Below the pieces are notes generated by a model. The model ran no database searches. It had not been told where the DNA came from and worked only from the letters and a program-made list of their open reading frames with translations. The translations under genes and the position numbers were made by a program. Positions 49,806-57,255 of a stretch of 57,255 nt of DNA are shown here, piece by piece. Positions within the stretch are counted from its first letter, which is position 1; each line of letters opens with the position of its first letter. Source of the stretch: Paenibacillus brevis. GTDB taxonomy: Bacteria > Bacillota > Bacilli > Paenibacillales > Paenibacillaceae. The DNA is taken from the NCBI RefSeq assembly GCF_018919145.1, contig NZ_JAHLQJ010000026.1, forward strand, positions 1 through 57,255, read 5' to 3'.

Positions 49806-52430
49806 TTAATTTCTTGCCCGAAGCCGCGTGCCAAGCTTGATGATTTCGTTAATGCACAGAGGCACCAAGGCGAGACCGATGACGATCCCCCAGTCAGCCA
49901 GACTCAGGTTCTGTACCTTAAAGGCGTCGGCCAGGAACGGAATCGTAATCGAAGCGAATTGTAGTGCAAAACCAGCAACGACTGCCAGCACAAGAAACTT
50001 GTTAGAGAATAGACCCAACTCAAAGATCGACTTGGTCGAACTCCGCTTGGCGAAGGAGTAGAACAATTGGGAAGCCGCAAGTACGACAAAGGCCATGGTG
50101 CGGGCGTATGTCATCACATCCTCAGGAATGGAGCCAGCTCCAAGGCTGTATCCGTGCTCTCTGAGCCCCAGATAGAAGGCAACGAGTGTTAACGTTCCGA
50201 TGAGCAGCCCTCCAAGTACAGCCTGAGTTGCTACTCCCTTCGAGAAGAAGCTTTCCTTCGGGTCTCTCGGCTTGCGCTTCATGACATCCTTCTCTCCCGG
50301 ATCGATACCCAGCGCGATGGCCGGCAGTGTATCAGTAACGAGATTAATCCAGAGAATCTGAGTCGCAAGCAACGGCAACGGCCAGAAAAATATAATTGAA
50401 GCCAGAATGGCTACGATTTCGCCAAAGTTACAGGACAAGAGGAAAGTAACCGTCTTGCGGATATTGGCATAAATATTTCGTCCTTCCCGAATGGCTTTTA
50501 CGATCGTAGTGAAATTATCATCTGTCAAAATCATATCGCTGGCGCCCTTGGATACATCTGTTCCGGTAATCCCCATAGCCACACCGATGTCTGCGCTTTT
50601 CAGCGAAGGGGCGTCATTAACTCCATCGCCCGTCATGGAGACTACATTTCCCTGAGCCTTGAAGGCTTTCACAATCTTCACTTTATGTTCCGGCGATACG
50701 CGAGCAAAAACCCGAATGTTCTGAATTTTCCGGCCAAATTCCTCATCGCTCAGCTCATCGATCTCCGCACCGGTCATGCTCTGATCGATTGAAGCAGCGA
50801 TCTCCAGCTCCTTAGCAATAGCAACGGCCGTGTTCCGGTGGTCTCCCGTAATCATAACCGGAGTAATGCCGGCAAGCTTGGCTTCGCGGATCGAATCCTT
50901 CACTTCAAGGCGAGGCGGATCGATCATACCGACAAAGCCCAGGAAAGTTAACTCCTTCTCCATCTCATCCGGGCTAATCACAGCCTCCGTATCCTTGAAT
51001 GCCGCGGCCAGCACCCGCAAGGCATCGTCAGACATTGCTTCCGCCGCTTGCAAGTACTGCTGCTTCAGCTCTTCCGTAAACGCCACGACCTCTCCATTCA
51101 CTACGGCTGTCGTGGACACCTTCAATAACTGATCAATCGCACCCTTTGTGTGTACTCGATACCCTTTTCTCGTCTGGTTCAAGGTAGACATCAGCTTCCG
51201 GTCCGAATCGAACGGCTTTTCGGCTACCCGTTTATATTCCGCTTCCAGCGATTTCTTCATTAGATCATGCTGTTGACCATACACGACCAAAGCAATCTCT
51301 GTCGGGTCTCCCGTTCCCTTGCCCTCTTCAAAGGTAGCATCCGAGCACAGCACGAAGGTCTTGATCATCTCCACCGGAGGTTCTTCACCCAGTGGAGCGG
51401 CTGTGTAATGCTTGACTACGGTCATTTTATTTTGTGTCAGGGTCCCTGTCTTATCTGAGCATATAATATTGACCGATCCAAGCGTCTCAACCGCAGGAAG
51501 CTTCTTCACGATGGCATTCAGCTTTGACATGCGGGTTACGCCCAGAGCAAGCACTATCGCTACAATGGCCGGCAAGCCTTCCGGGATAGCAGCTACAGCC
51601 AAGCTGATCGAAGTCAGGAACAGCTCAAACAAATCACGTCCCTGGAGCAAGCCGATGACAAAAATGACAACACATATGCCAATCGCGATGTAGCCAAGCA
51701 CCTTGCCGAGCTCCTCGAGCTTGATTTGCAGCGGAGTCATGCTTGGATCATCTTCGTCCAGAATTTTTGCAATTTTGCCCATTTCCGTATCCATCGCCGT
51801 AGCGACAGCCACACCCTCACCGCGTCCATATGTAACAAGTGTAGACATGAATGCCATGTTGGCCATATCACCGATTGGCGTCTTAGGTCCTTCCAAGACA
51901 GCGCCAGGATCCTTGTCTGAAGGCACGGATTCCCCGGTAAGCGCGGATTCTTCAATCTGCAGATTCGCTCCCGAGATCAGCCGCAGATCGGCTGGAATAT
52001 ATCGTCCGGCATCCAAAATTACAATGTCGCCCGGAACAACATGGACCGAATCAATCTCTTTAATATCTCCATCCCGTCTCACGAGCGTACGGGGGGTGGT
52101 CATTTGTTGTAGTGCTTCGATGGCCTTTTCTGCTTTCTGCTCTTGAAATACGCCGATCGCCGCATTTAAAAGAACGACCGCAAGTATAATAACCGCATCT
52201 ACATATTCGCCAACAATAAGCGTAATAATGGCTGCGCCCAGCAATACGTAAATCAGCATATCCTTCAGTTGAGCAAAAAAGAGGGCAACAAGGCTTTTCT
52301 TGGGCTTGCCTTTCAGCTTGTTTTCGCCGTACTTCGCCAGTCTGGCCTCGGCTTCCTGTGATGTTAATCCCTCGCTTGGATTCACTGCAAGTTCCTGTAG
52401 AACAGAATCTGTTGACTTGTCATGCCACAC
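49806..52430 (-). CDS. Calcium-transporting P-type ATPase (PacL/SERCA type)
   Basis: About 874 aa, P2A-type. Actuator motif EESALTGESVPSDK. M4 ion-site AAIPEGLPAIVAIVLALG (PEGLP as in SERCA). Phosphorylation motif CSDKTGTLTQNKMTV, hinge MTGDGVNDAPSLKSADIGVAMG. Ten helices expected. M6 has ILWINLVTDTLPAIALGIDP with the N-x2-T-D ion ligands. It exports Ca2+ at the expense of ATP. Start GTG 52430 after AGAGGTG; a GTG at 52439 would overlap its own Shine-Dalgarno. Similar to Bacillus YloB in type, but at a different locus. Confidence 0.93.
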   Translation of the reverse strand: MWHDKSTDSVLQELAVNPSEGLTSQEAEARLAKYGENKLKGKPKKSLVALFFAQLKDMLIYVLLGAAIITLIVGEYVDAVIILAVVLLNAAIGVFQEQKAEKAIEALQQMTTPRTLVRRDGDIKEIDSVHVVPGDIVILDAGRYIPADLRLISGANLQIEESALTGESVPSDKDPGAVLEGPKTPIGDMANMAFMSTLVTYGRGEGVAVATAMDTEMGKIAKILDEDDPSMTPLQIKLEELGKVLGYIAIGICVVIFVIGLLQGRDLFELFLTSISLAVAAIPEGLPAIVAIVLALGVTRMSKLNAIVKKLPAVETLGSVNIICSDKTGTLTQNKMTVVKHYTAAPLGEEPPVEMIKTFVLCSDATFEEGKGTGDPTEIALVVYGQQHDLMKKSLEAEYKRVAEKPFDSDRKLMSTLNQTRKGYRVHTKGAIDQLLKVSTTAVVNGEVVAFTEELKQQYLQAAEAMSDDALRVLAAAFKDTEAVISPDEMEKELTFLGFVGMIDPPRLEVKDSIREAKLAGITPVMITGDHRNTAVAIAKELEIAASIDQSMTGAEIDELSDEEFGRKIQNIRVFARVSPEHKVKIVKAFKAQGNVVSMTGDGVNDAPSLKSADIGVAMGITGTDVSKGASDMILTDDNFTTIVKAIREGRNIYANIRKTVTFLLSCNFGEIVAILASIIFFWPLPLLATQILWINLVTDTLPAIALGIDPGEKDVMKRKPRDPKESFFSKGVATQAVLGGLLIGTLTLVAFYLGLREHGYSLGAGSIPEDVMTYARTMAFVVLAASQLFYSFAKRSSTKSIFELGLFSNKFLVLAVVAGFALQFASITIPFLADAFKVQNLSLADWGIVIGLALVPLCINEIIKLGTRLRARN

Positions 52431-52584
52431 CAGCAACACCTCTTCTATAGAATCTGAATGTACAATAAGTATTACGGCTATTGTGAGCGGAATGACTCAT
52501 TATTAATCAAAATTTACAATGAATTTACGGACAGTCATATTGGAATCTCTGTAGGTATGCGCTGCTTCAAGCAAGATGGCATGC

Positions 52585-52625
52585 AAAAACAAAGAGCCCG
52601 CAAATTATTGCAGGCTCTTTGTTTT
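52585..52625. terminator. Bidirectional terminator after cymR
   Basis: AAAACAAAGAGCC...GCAA pairs with TTGC...GGCTCTTTGTTTT over ATTA. A-run on the left and T-run on the right make it work both ways. It separates cymR from the ATPase gene. Confidence 0.88.
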
Positions 52626-52676
52626 AATTGCCCAAGCAAGGAAAACTCCCTGGATGGTTATGATTCAAGTTTTAAA

Positions 52677-53096
52677 TTAAATATAAAACATATAGGAATC
52701 TTTAGCTCCGTGCTCTTCGTACGTAACCAGGCTTTCCAGTGTGGTAGAATCCAGCACGTCGGCAATGCTATCGCGAATCCGCAGCCAAAGGTCGCGTTTG
52801 GCAGGATCATCCTCCTCCGTGAAATCCACCGGGGAAATCGGGCCCTCCAGCACGCGGATAATATCACCTGCAGTAATCTCGCTGGCATCACGCGACAGGA
52901 TATACCCCCCATATGCCCCGCGAACGCTCTTGACCAAACCTGCATTGCGAAGCGGAGCGATCAATTGCTCCAGATAGTGTTCGGATAGTTGATTTTTTTC
53001 CGCAATGCTCTTCAAGGATGTCGGCCCTTCGCCCAGCTTGGCAGCCAACTCCATCATAATGGTCAAGCCATAGCGTCCCTTTGTAGAAATCTTCAA
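52677..53096 (-). CDS. cymR: Rrf2-family regulator CymR-like
   Basis: 139 aa from TTG 53096 after AGAGGTGG. Winged HTH ISTKGRYGLTIMMELAAKLGEGP (N-term), SLKSIAEKNQLSEHYLEQLIAPLRNAGLVKSVRGAYGGY. The cysteines that bind Fe-S in IscR are absent, as in CymR. CymR represses cysteine and methionine uptake/synthesis genes together with CysK. The length equals Bacillus CymR. The open frame extends 29 codons upstream, without a ribosome site. Confidence 0.9.
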   Translation of the reverse strand: MKISTKGRYGLTIMMELAAKLGEGPTSLKSIAEKNQLSEHYLEQLIAPLRNAGLVKSVRGAYGGYILSRDASEITAGDIIRVLEGPISPVDFTEEDDPAKRDLWLRIRDSIADVLDSTTLESLVTYEEHGAKDSYMFYI

Positions 53097-53193
53097 AGAA
53101 GCCACCTCTTTCATTTTTCGGATAAACTTTATATAATGAACCTTTGGTCGATTAAGAATAATATACCTTCTTATTCCTATCACTTATCTCTGT

Positions 53194-53221
53194 AATATAA
53201 CACATCCTGATGCTTTTGCAA
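53194..53221 (-). promoter_or_regulatory. Sigma-A promoter of cymR
   Basis: TTGCAA (53216-53221), 16 nt, TATATT (53194-53199) on the minus strand. Leader of about 90 nt. The divergent mnmA gene has a weaker candidate: TTGTCA, 18 nt, TATACA, ending near 53283. Confidence 0.55.
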
Positions 53222-53283
53222 AACACGCTGAATAGCTTGACACTAGCTATCGATTGTCAGGGATAGATTTGATAAAATATACA

Positions 53284-53306
53284 CAGGCTCAAGAAGCCTG
53301 AAGGAG
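53284..53306 (+). promoter_or_regulatory. Small hairpin abutting the mnmA Shine-Dalgarno
   Basis: CAGGCT (53284-53289) and AGCCTG (53295-53300) pair over CAAGA, directly followed by AAGGAG (53301-53306). A stem touching the ribosome site may affect translation of mnmA. Confidence 0.4.
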
Positions 53307-53313
53307 TGATTGA

Positions 53314-54447
53314 ATGAATACAGCCAACCAGCACACCCGCGTCGTTGTCGGCATGTCCGGGGGCGTCGATTCATCGGTGACTGCGCTCCTGCTCAAGCAG
53401 CAAGGTTATGATGTCATCGGTATTTTCATGAAAAACTGGGACGACACCGATGAATTCGGTAACTGTACTGCTGAGTCGGATGCCGAGGATGTCCGCCGTG
53501 TCTGCGAGCAGATCGATATCCCCTATTACACCGTGAATTTCGAGCGGGAATATTATGATAAAGTATTCGCCTATTTCCTGGAGGAATACAAGCGCGGACG
53601 CACTCCGAATCCGGATGTGATGTGTAACCGGGAGATCAAATTTGGCGAATTCCTGAACAAAGCGCTGGATCTCGGCGCGGATTATGTAGCGACAGGCCAC
53701 TATGCAAGAGTCCTCGATGAGGGCGGCACTTACAAGTTGCTTCGCGGTGTCGACAGCAACAAGGATCAAACCTACTTCCTTAATGCACTTAATCAGGCAC
53801 AGCTCTCCAGGGCAATGTTCCCAATTGGTCATTTGCCAAAGCCTGAAGTGCGCAGAATTGCGGAGGAAGCAGGGCTCTATACCGCCAAGAAGAAGGACAG
53901 CACGGGCGTCTGCTTTATCGGCGAACGGAATTTCCGGGAGTTTCTGAGCCAATATCTTCCGGCCAAATCCGGCGAGATGATCGACATCGTGACCGGTGAA
54001 GTTATGGGCCGGCATGACGGTCTGATGTACTATACTCTCGGACAGCGCCAGGGCCTTGGAATCGGCGGTTCGGGTAACGGAGAGCCTTGGTTTGTTGCAG
54101 AGAAGGACCTGGATCTCAACATTTTGTATGTGGTACAGGGGGACAAGCACCCTAGCCTATACTCGACGGGTCTGATTGCTTCCGATATCAACTGGATCGC
54201 AGGAGCGGACCATATGCCGGCCGATACGTTCAAATGCACCGCCAAATTCCGCTACCGTCAGCCTGATCAGGACGTCACGGTCTCAAAACGCGAAGACGGC
54301 ACCTTGTATGTACAGTTTGATCAGCCGCAAAAGGCGATTACGCCTGGACAAGCCGTCGTGTTCTATGACGGAGAGGTCTGCCTTGGGGGCGGGATTATCG
54401 AAGCGGCCGAAAAGCTGCCTGTTCCTGAGCTGGGACGGCACCGCTAA
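53314..54447 (+). CDS. mnmA: tRNA-specific 2-thiouridylase MnmA
   Basis: 377 aa. PP-loop MSGGVDSSVTALLLKQQGYDVIG (N-term), first catalytic Cys in NPDVMCNREIKFGEFL (~107), second in DSTGVCFIGERNF (~206), and the tRNA-binding region ALDLGADYVATGHYAR. Thiolates U34 of Glu, Gln and Lys tRNAs with sulfur from a cysteine desulfurase. AAGGAG is 7 nt before the ATG. It is divergent from cymR; in Bacillus all of cymR, yrvO and mnmA run in one direction. Confidence 0.96.
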   Translation: MNTANQHTRVVVGMSGGVDSSVTALLLKQQGYDVIGIFMKNWDDTDEFGNCTAESDAEDVRRVCEQIDIPYYTVNFEREYYDKVFAYFLEEYKRGRTPNPDVMCNREIKFGEFLNKALDLGADYVATGHYARVLDEGGTYKLLRGVDSNKDQTYFLNALNQAQLSRAMFPIGHLPKPEVRRIAEEAGLYTAKKKDSTGVCFIGERNFREFLSQYLPAKSGEMIDIVTGEVMGRHDGLMYYTLGQRQGLGIGGSGNGEPWFVAEKDLDLNILYVVQGDKHPSLYSTGLIASDINWIAGADHMPADTFKCTAKFRYRQPDQDVTVSKREDGTLYVQFDQPQKAITPGQAVVFYDGEVCLGGGIIEAAEKLPVPELGRHR

Positions 54448-54538
54448 GAGCGTATATTCTGACTCTTTGACTGGATCATAAGGCTGTCAAGTTCGATTGG
54501 ATATAAAGCATGGGGACCATGCGGACGAAATAAGTGTC

Positions 54539-54945
54539 AAAAGGCATTAAAATTGCTGGCGTGGATGCTCATCTGTGAATTTAGTGCTAAAAGGCATTAT
54601 AATTGCCGGCTCGGACGCTCATCTGGCGATTTTAATGCTAAAAGGCATTATAATTGCCGGCTCGGACGCTCATCTGGCGATTTTAATGCTAAAAGGCATT
54701 ATAATTGCCGGCTCGGACGCTCATCTGGCGATTTTAATGCTAAAAGGCATTATAATTGCCGGCACGGGCACTCATCTGGCGATTTTAGTGCTAAAAGGCA
54801 TTATAATTGCTGGCACGGGCGCTCATCTGGCGATTTTAGTGCTAAAAGGCATTATAATTGCTGACACAGGCGCTCATACGACTAATTTAGTGCTAAAAGG
54901 CATTATAATTGCTGACGCAGGCGCTCATACGGTGAGTTTAGTGCA
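54539..54945 (+). repeat. 51-bp tandem repeat array (8 copies)
   Basis: Copies begin with AAAAGGCATTA at 54539, 54589, 54640, 54691, 54742, 54793, 54844 and 54895 (first interval 50, then 51). Consensus parts: GCTAAAAGGCATTATAATTG, CCGGCTCGGACGCTCATCTG, GCGATTTTAAT. Copies at 54640-54742 are nearly identical; the outer ones diverge, with a broken ninth unit after 54945. Because 51 is divisible by 3, two frames stay open, but neither has a ribosome site. The array fills the space between convergent mnmA and rarA. Confidence 0.95.
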
Positions 54946-54996
54946 TACGGCTAATTAAGTGCATAGGCGCATATTACTTTGACCAAAGTGAACGGA

Positions 54997-55050
54997 CAAA
55001 AAGTTGAGCGGAACCCCCTTGCGGTGGTTCTCGCCCAACTTTTTTTTATT
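54997..55050. terminator. Bidirectional terminator between the repeat array and rarA
   Basis: AAAAAGTTGAGCGGAACC pairs imperfectly with GGTTCTCGCCCAACTTTTTTTT. A-run and T-run on the two sides suit both directions; it lies 27 bp past the rarA stop. Confidence 0.85.
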
Positions 55051-55076
55051 TTGGGGACTTATTTGGCTGTCCCTTC

Positions 55077-56384
55077 TTATTCTGTTCGCCGCAGTTCTTG
55101 ATTATGACGGATCTTGCTCTCATTCCCCTGCTCTGTTGCCTTATAGAACACTTTCCCCTGCAGGGATTCCGGCAGATAATCCTGCTTCACATAATGATTA
55201 GGATAATCATGCGGGTATTTATACCCGACATGACCAAGCTTGACGGCCCCTTTATAATGGGCATCCCGCAAATGCAGCGGCACCTCGGCGGAGCGGACTT
55301 CTTCGATCGCTGACATCGCCCGCGAGATTGCCGCCACAACGCCATTGGATTTCGGACTCTCCACGGCAAATAGAATGGCCTGGGCCACGTTCAGCTTCGC
55401 TTCGGGCCAGCCGTTATTGCGATACGCCTCCAAGGCGCTTACCGCCTGAACCATCGCCTGGGGATTCGCCAGGCCGATATCCTCACTGCAAGCCGCTATC
55501 AGCCTGCGGATGAAGGTCATCGGGTCCATGCCGAGCTTCTCGACGGCATAAAGGAACCAGAAGAGCGCGGCATCGCTGGAGCCGCGAATGCTCTTGTGGA
55601 ACGCGGAGAGCACATCATATTGCGTGGACTCGTCCGCCTTCACCAGAGGACGGCGAACAGACTCCTCAGCCACGGCAAGGCTGATGTGCACGGAGCCGTC
55701 CTGCTCAGGCGGCGTGGTTAGAGCCGCCAGCTCGAGCGCATTCAGCGCCCGGCGAATGTCGCCGTTTGCCATGGCCGCGATATGCAGCAGTGCATCCTCA
55801 TCCACCTGGAGCGGCATATGGCCCAATCCCTTGTCCTTGTCTGCCAGAGCCCGCTTCATAGCATGCAGCGAGTGCTCCTTCGTCAGCGCCTGGAGCTCGA
55901 ACAGTGTAGAACGGCTCAGAAGAGCCCCGTTCACGTAGTGGAACGGGTTCTCCGTCGTTGCCCCGATAAATATAATCGTTCCCTTCTCCACCGCTGGCAG
56001 CAGCGCATCTTGCCGGGAACTGTTGAAGCGATGAACCTCGTCCAGGAAGAGGATCGTCTTTGTTCCATAGAACGCTTTATCATTCTGAGCCTTCTCGATC
56101 ACCTCGCGAACATCCTTCACGGAAGCATCGACGGCATTGAGACGAACAAACTCGGCCTGGGTATGGTGCGAAATAATATGGGCCAATGTGGTCTTGCCGC
56201 AGCCAGGTGGGCCATATAGCAAGATTGATGAGACCTGGTCCGCTTCAATCGCACGGCGCAGCAGCTTGCCCGGTCCTACGATATGCTCCTGCCCGATATA
56301 TTCATCCAGCGTTACCGGACGCATCCGGTCGGCGAGCAGCCTGCCGGAGGGATTTTGCTCCTGTTGAAATGAAAATAAGTCCAC
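55077..56384 (-). CDS. rarA: Replication-associated recombination protein RarA/MgsA (AAA+ ATPase)
   Basis: About 435 aa. N-term RLLADRMRPVTLDEYIGQEHIVGPG, Walker A LLYGPPGCGKTTLAH (~57), Walker B TILFLDEVHRFNSSRQDALLP, sensor 1 FIGATTENP, arginine-finger region ALLSRSTLF and the C-terminal tetramerisation domain (GSSDAALFWFLYAVEKLGMDP). Acts at stalled forks and on single-stranded DNA ends. Start GTG 56384 after AAGGAAG; GTG 56393 overlaps the Shine-Dalgarno. In Bacillus (yrvN) it also neighbours cymR. Confidence 0.94.
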   Translation of the reverse strand: MDLFSFQQEQNPSGRLLADRMRPVTLDEYIGQEHIVGPGKLLRRAIEADQVSSILLYGPPGCGKTTLAHIISHHTQAEFVRLNAVDASVKDVREVIEKAQNDKAFYGTKTILFLDEVHRFNSSRQDALLPAVEKGTIIFIGATTENPFHYVNGALLSRSTLFELQALTKEHSLHAMKRALADKDKGLGHMPLQVDEDALLHIAAMANGDIRRALNALELAALTTPPEQDGSVHISLAVAEESVRRPLVKADESTQYDVLSAFHKSIRGSSDAALFWFLYAVEKLGMDPMTFIRRLIAACSEDIGLANPQAMVQAVSALEAYRNNGWPEAKLNVAQAILFAVESPKSNGVVAAISRAMSAIEEVRSAEVPLHLRDAHYKGAVKLGHVGYKYPHDYPNHYVKQDYLPESLQGKVFYKATEQGNESKIRHNQELRRTE

Positions 56385-56429
56385 TGCCTTCACTTCCTTG
56401 ATTCGATGATATTCTTCTTACAGTGCGTA

Positions 56430-56460
56430 ATCAAAAAATCGACTTTTGAACAACTTCTTA
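56430..56460 (+). repeat. Solo right end of element family I, remnant D
   Basis: ATCAAAAAATCGACTTTTGA, then ACAACTTCTTA, matches the right end of elements A-C (GATCAAAAGCTGACTTTTTG, AACTACCTCTTA). No left end or core is visible. It lies upstream of rarA in the same orientation as the other copies. Confidence 0.6.
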
Positions 56461-56661
56461 TAGCTCTATGCAGCTCCGACTTCCATTCTATATCAGTTGA
56501 ACTAAAGAAGCTACGTAGAAAGGCAACGAGTGAGTTGCAACTTATATCCCACATACACGGTAAAAAACACTTATAAACGTTCTTTCGCTTTCGAAGCTGC
56601 TGACAATATGAGTTAATATAGATGTCGGGCCGACGAATCACTGGAAAGGGGGCTGATCGAA

Positions 56662-56738
56662 GTGATTACAGTGAGTGAGGTGGCTGTCGCTTAACGCGAC
56701 AGCCCGTACGTTGAGGGGCTTTCAGGCCCCTCTTATTT
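56662..56738 (+). ncRNA. Candidate small RNA or leader with a 10-codon ORF
   Basis: A GTG at 56662 opens a ten-codon frame (VITVSEVAVA, stop at 56694) whose end runs into a perfect stem, GGCTGTCGC/GCGACAGCC (56682-56704). A terminator follows: GAGGGGC/GCCCCTC and TTATTT (56713-56738). The transcript would be short and structured. It could be a small RNA, a type I toxin-antitoxin remnant or a leader of the next gene. I cannot assign it to a known family. Confidence 0.4.
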
Positions 56739-56812
56739 CCGTTTATTCAATGATGTGCTAAAATAAATCCAAATCTTAATTCTAATTCGAACGAAAGGGG
56801 GGAGTTGCGACC

Positions 56813-56914
56813 ATGAACACTAGCAAAAGCCAGGTAAATACACTCCAGAACGCAAGTTATAAGGAGGATCATGATCGTGAACTACAAAAACGGGAAGGAT
56901 GTGCTTCCCCCTAG
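56813..56914 (+). CDS. Possible 33-aa leader ORF overlapping the CD3324-type gene
   Basis: ATG 56813 follows AAAGGGGGGAG. The frame reads MNTSKSQVNTLQNASYKEDH and ends RELQKREGCASP, with the stop at 56914, 38 nt inside the next gene in a different frame. The Shine-Dalgarno of the next gene lies within it, so translation of this frame could open that site. Not recognised. Confidence 0.35.
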   Translation: MNTSKSQVNTLQNASYKEDHDRELQKREGCASP

Positions 56915-57176
56915 GCTATTGAAGGAGCTTCAAAGCTATATTCAGGGAGAACTGCTGTACATACCCAAACCGGAATGCGCCAAGGCTTCCTGGGGTGAAC
57001 TCAGCGGAACCCGCACATCCATGGCAAAACGTAATGAAAATATTTATAAGCTGTATGATACCGGTCATTCCGTGAGCGATCTGGCTCAAATGTTCTTTCT
57101 GTCCGACGAGAGCATTCGGAAGATCGTGTGCAAGGTTCGCTCTTCTCATCGAGAGGCGGCGACCGTATCTGAATAA
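56877..57176 (+). CDS. CD3324-family small DNA-binding protein (Mor-like HTH)
   Basis: About 99 aa. N-terminal NYKNGKDVLPPRLLKELQSYIQGELLYIPKPE is the hallmark of the CD3324/YraL-like family. The C-terminal half has a helix-turn-helix (NENIYKLYDTGHSVSDLAQMFFLSDESIRKIVCKVR). Probably a small transcription factor; target unknown. GTG 56877 is 9 nt after AAGGAGG and matches the family start; ATG 56871 is only 3 nt away from that Shine-Dalgarno. Confidence 0.8.
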   Translation: MNYKNGKDVLPPRLLKELQSYIQGELLYIPKPECAKASWGELSGTRTSMAKRNENIYKLYDTGHSVSDLAQMFFLSDESIRKIVCKVRSSHREAATVSE

Positions 57177-57184
57177 GTATTAAA

Positions 57185-57231
57185 GAGGCTGTCCCAAAAG
57201 TCATAAACAATGATGACTAAGGGTAAGCCTC
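57185..57231. terminator. Long nested hairpin at the window end
   Basis: GAGGCT/AGCCTC, CCC/GGG and AGTCAT/ATGACT pair in register around a small loop, followed by CTTTTA. It fits a terminator for the upstream gene. The left half, GAGGCTGTCCCAAAAGTC, also resembles the ends of some insertion sequences, so an IS end just beyond the window is an alternative. Confidence 0.6.
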
Positions 57232-57255
57232 CTTTTAAAAAAATGTAAAACAAAA

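Noticed and set aside
54539..54945. CRISPR array
   Set aside because: The whole 51-bp unit is conserved, with no constant-repeat/variable-spacer pattern, and there are no cas genes.
54553..54958. Repeat proteins of 103 and 127 aa across the 51-bp array
   Set aside because: Two frames are open only because 51 is a multiple of 3 without stops. No Shine-Dalgarno or credible start is present in either.

Overview
The window reads as chromosome of a low-to-mid GC endospore-forming Firmicute, most likely a Paenibacillus or close relative. The basis is gene content and order: alaS with a T-box leader, then ireB, ruvX, yrzB-like, mltG and the two U32 genes; rarA, cymR, the cysteine desulfurase, mnmA and a yrrD-like gene; glcT-ptsHI; yuaF-floT. 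These follow the Bacillus yrv/yrr region but with rearrangements and intergenic repeats. There are no rRNA, tRNA or cas genes and no complete transposon. The first ~69 bases look like the end of an IS21-type element lying outside the window.

Layout. 0.2-3.4 kb: VanX-type dipeptidase (probably with a broken signal-peptide start), radical SAM protein, cupin, YhaM-like exoribonuclease. 3.7-8.9 kb: a large secreted protein with three covalent-FMN motifs behind a CRP/FNR-type box, an orphan 106-aa protein, the BdbC/BdbD thiol-oxidation pair and the L25/Ctc stress protein. 9-14.6 kb: ptsI, ptsH and glcT, with a GlcT antiterminator target directly ahead of ptsH, then flotillin and its NfeD partner. 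14.7-21.3 kb: iron alcohol dehydrogenase and the galKET operon divergent from an AraC regulator. 21.3-26.4 kb: sirtuin, HAD phosphatase, acyltransferase, KGG stress protein, ilvD. 26.6-32.4 kb: polysaccharide deacetylase, class B PBP, chemoreceptor. 32.6-41.9 kb: the two tRNA-hydroxylation U32 proteins, mltG, two DUF1292 proteins, ruvX, ireB, alaS, YrrI-like permease. 42-47.3 kb: mannitol operon mtlA-mtlR-mtlF-mtlD with a cre site inside its promoter. 47.6-57.2 kb: zinc-ribbon protein, PRC-barrel protein, cysteine desulfurase, Ca2+ P-type ATPase, cymR, mnmA, a 51-bp minisatellite, rarA, a small hairpin RNA-like locus and a CD3324-type DNA-binding protein.

Functional links. ptsH/ptsI supply phosphate to the mannitol PTS and, by inference, to the PRD regulators GlcT and MtlR. 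BdbC/BdbD and the FMN protein both act in extracytosolic redox chemistry. The cysteine desulfurase supplies sulfur to MnmA for tRNA thiolation. TrhP1/TrhP2 and AlaS also serve tRNA maturation or charging.

The most unusual material is intergenic. One family of elements of about 140-230 bp with terminal inverted repeats, and a second family of about 65 bp, recur mostly just upstream of minus-strand genes in a fixed orientation. A 51-bp repeat array downstream of mnmA has a diverged relative 38 kb away. Several published-style starts are non-ATG: many genes here use TTG or GTG behind a strong Shine-Dalgarno, and I moved those starts accordingly.
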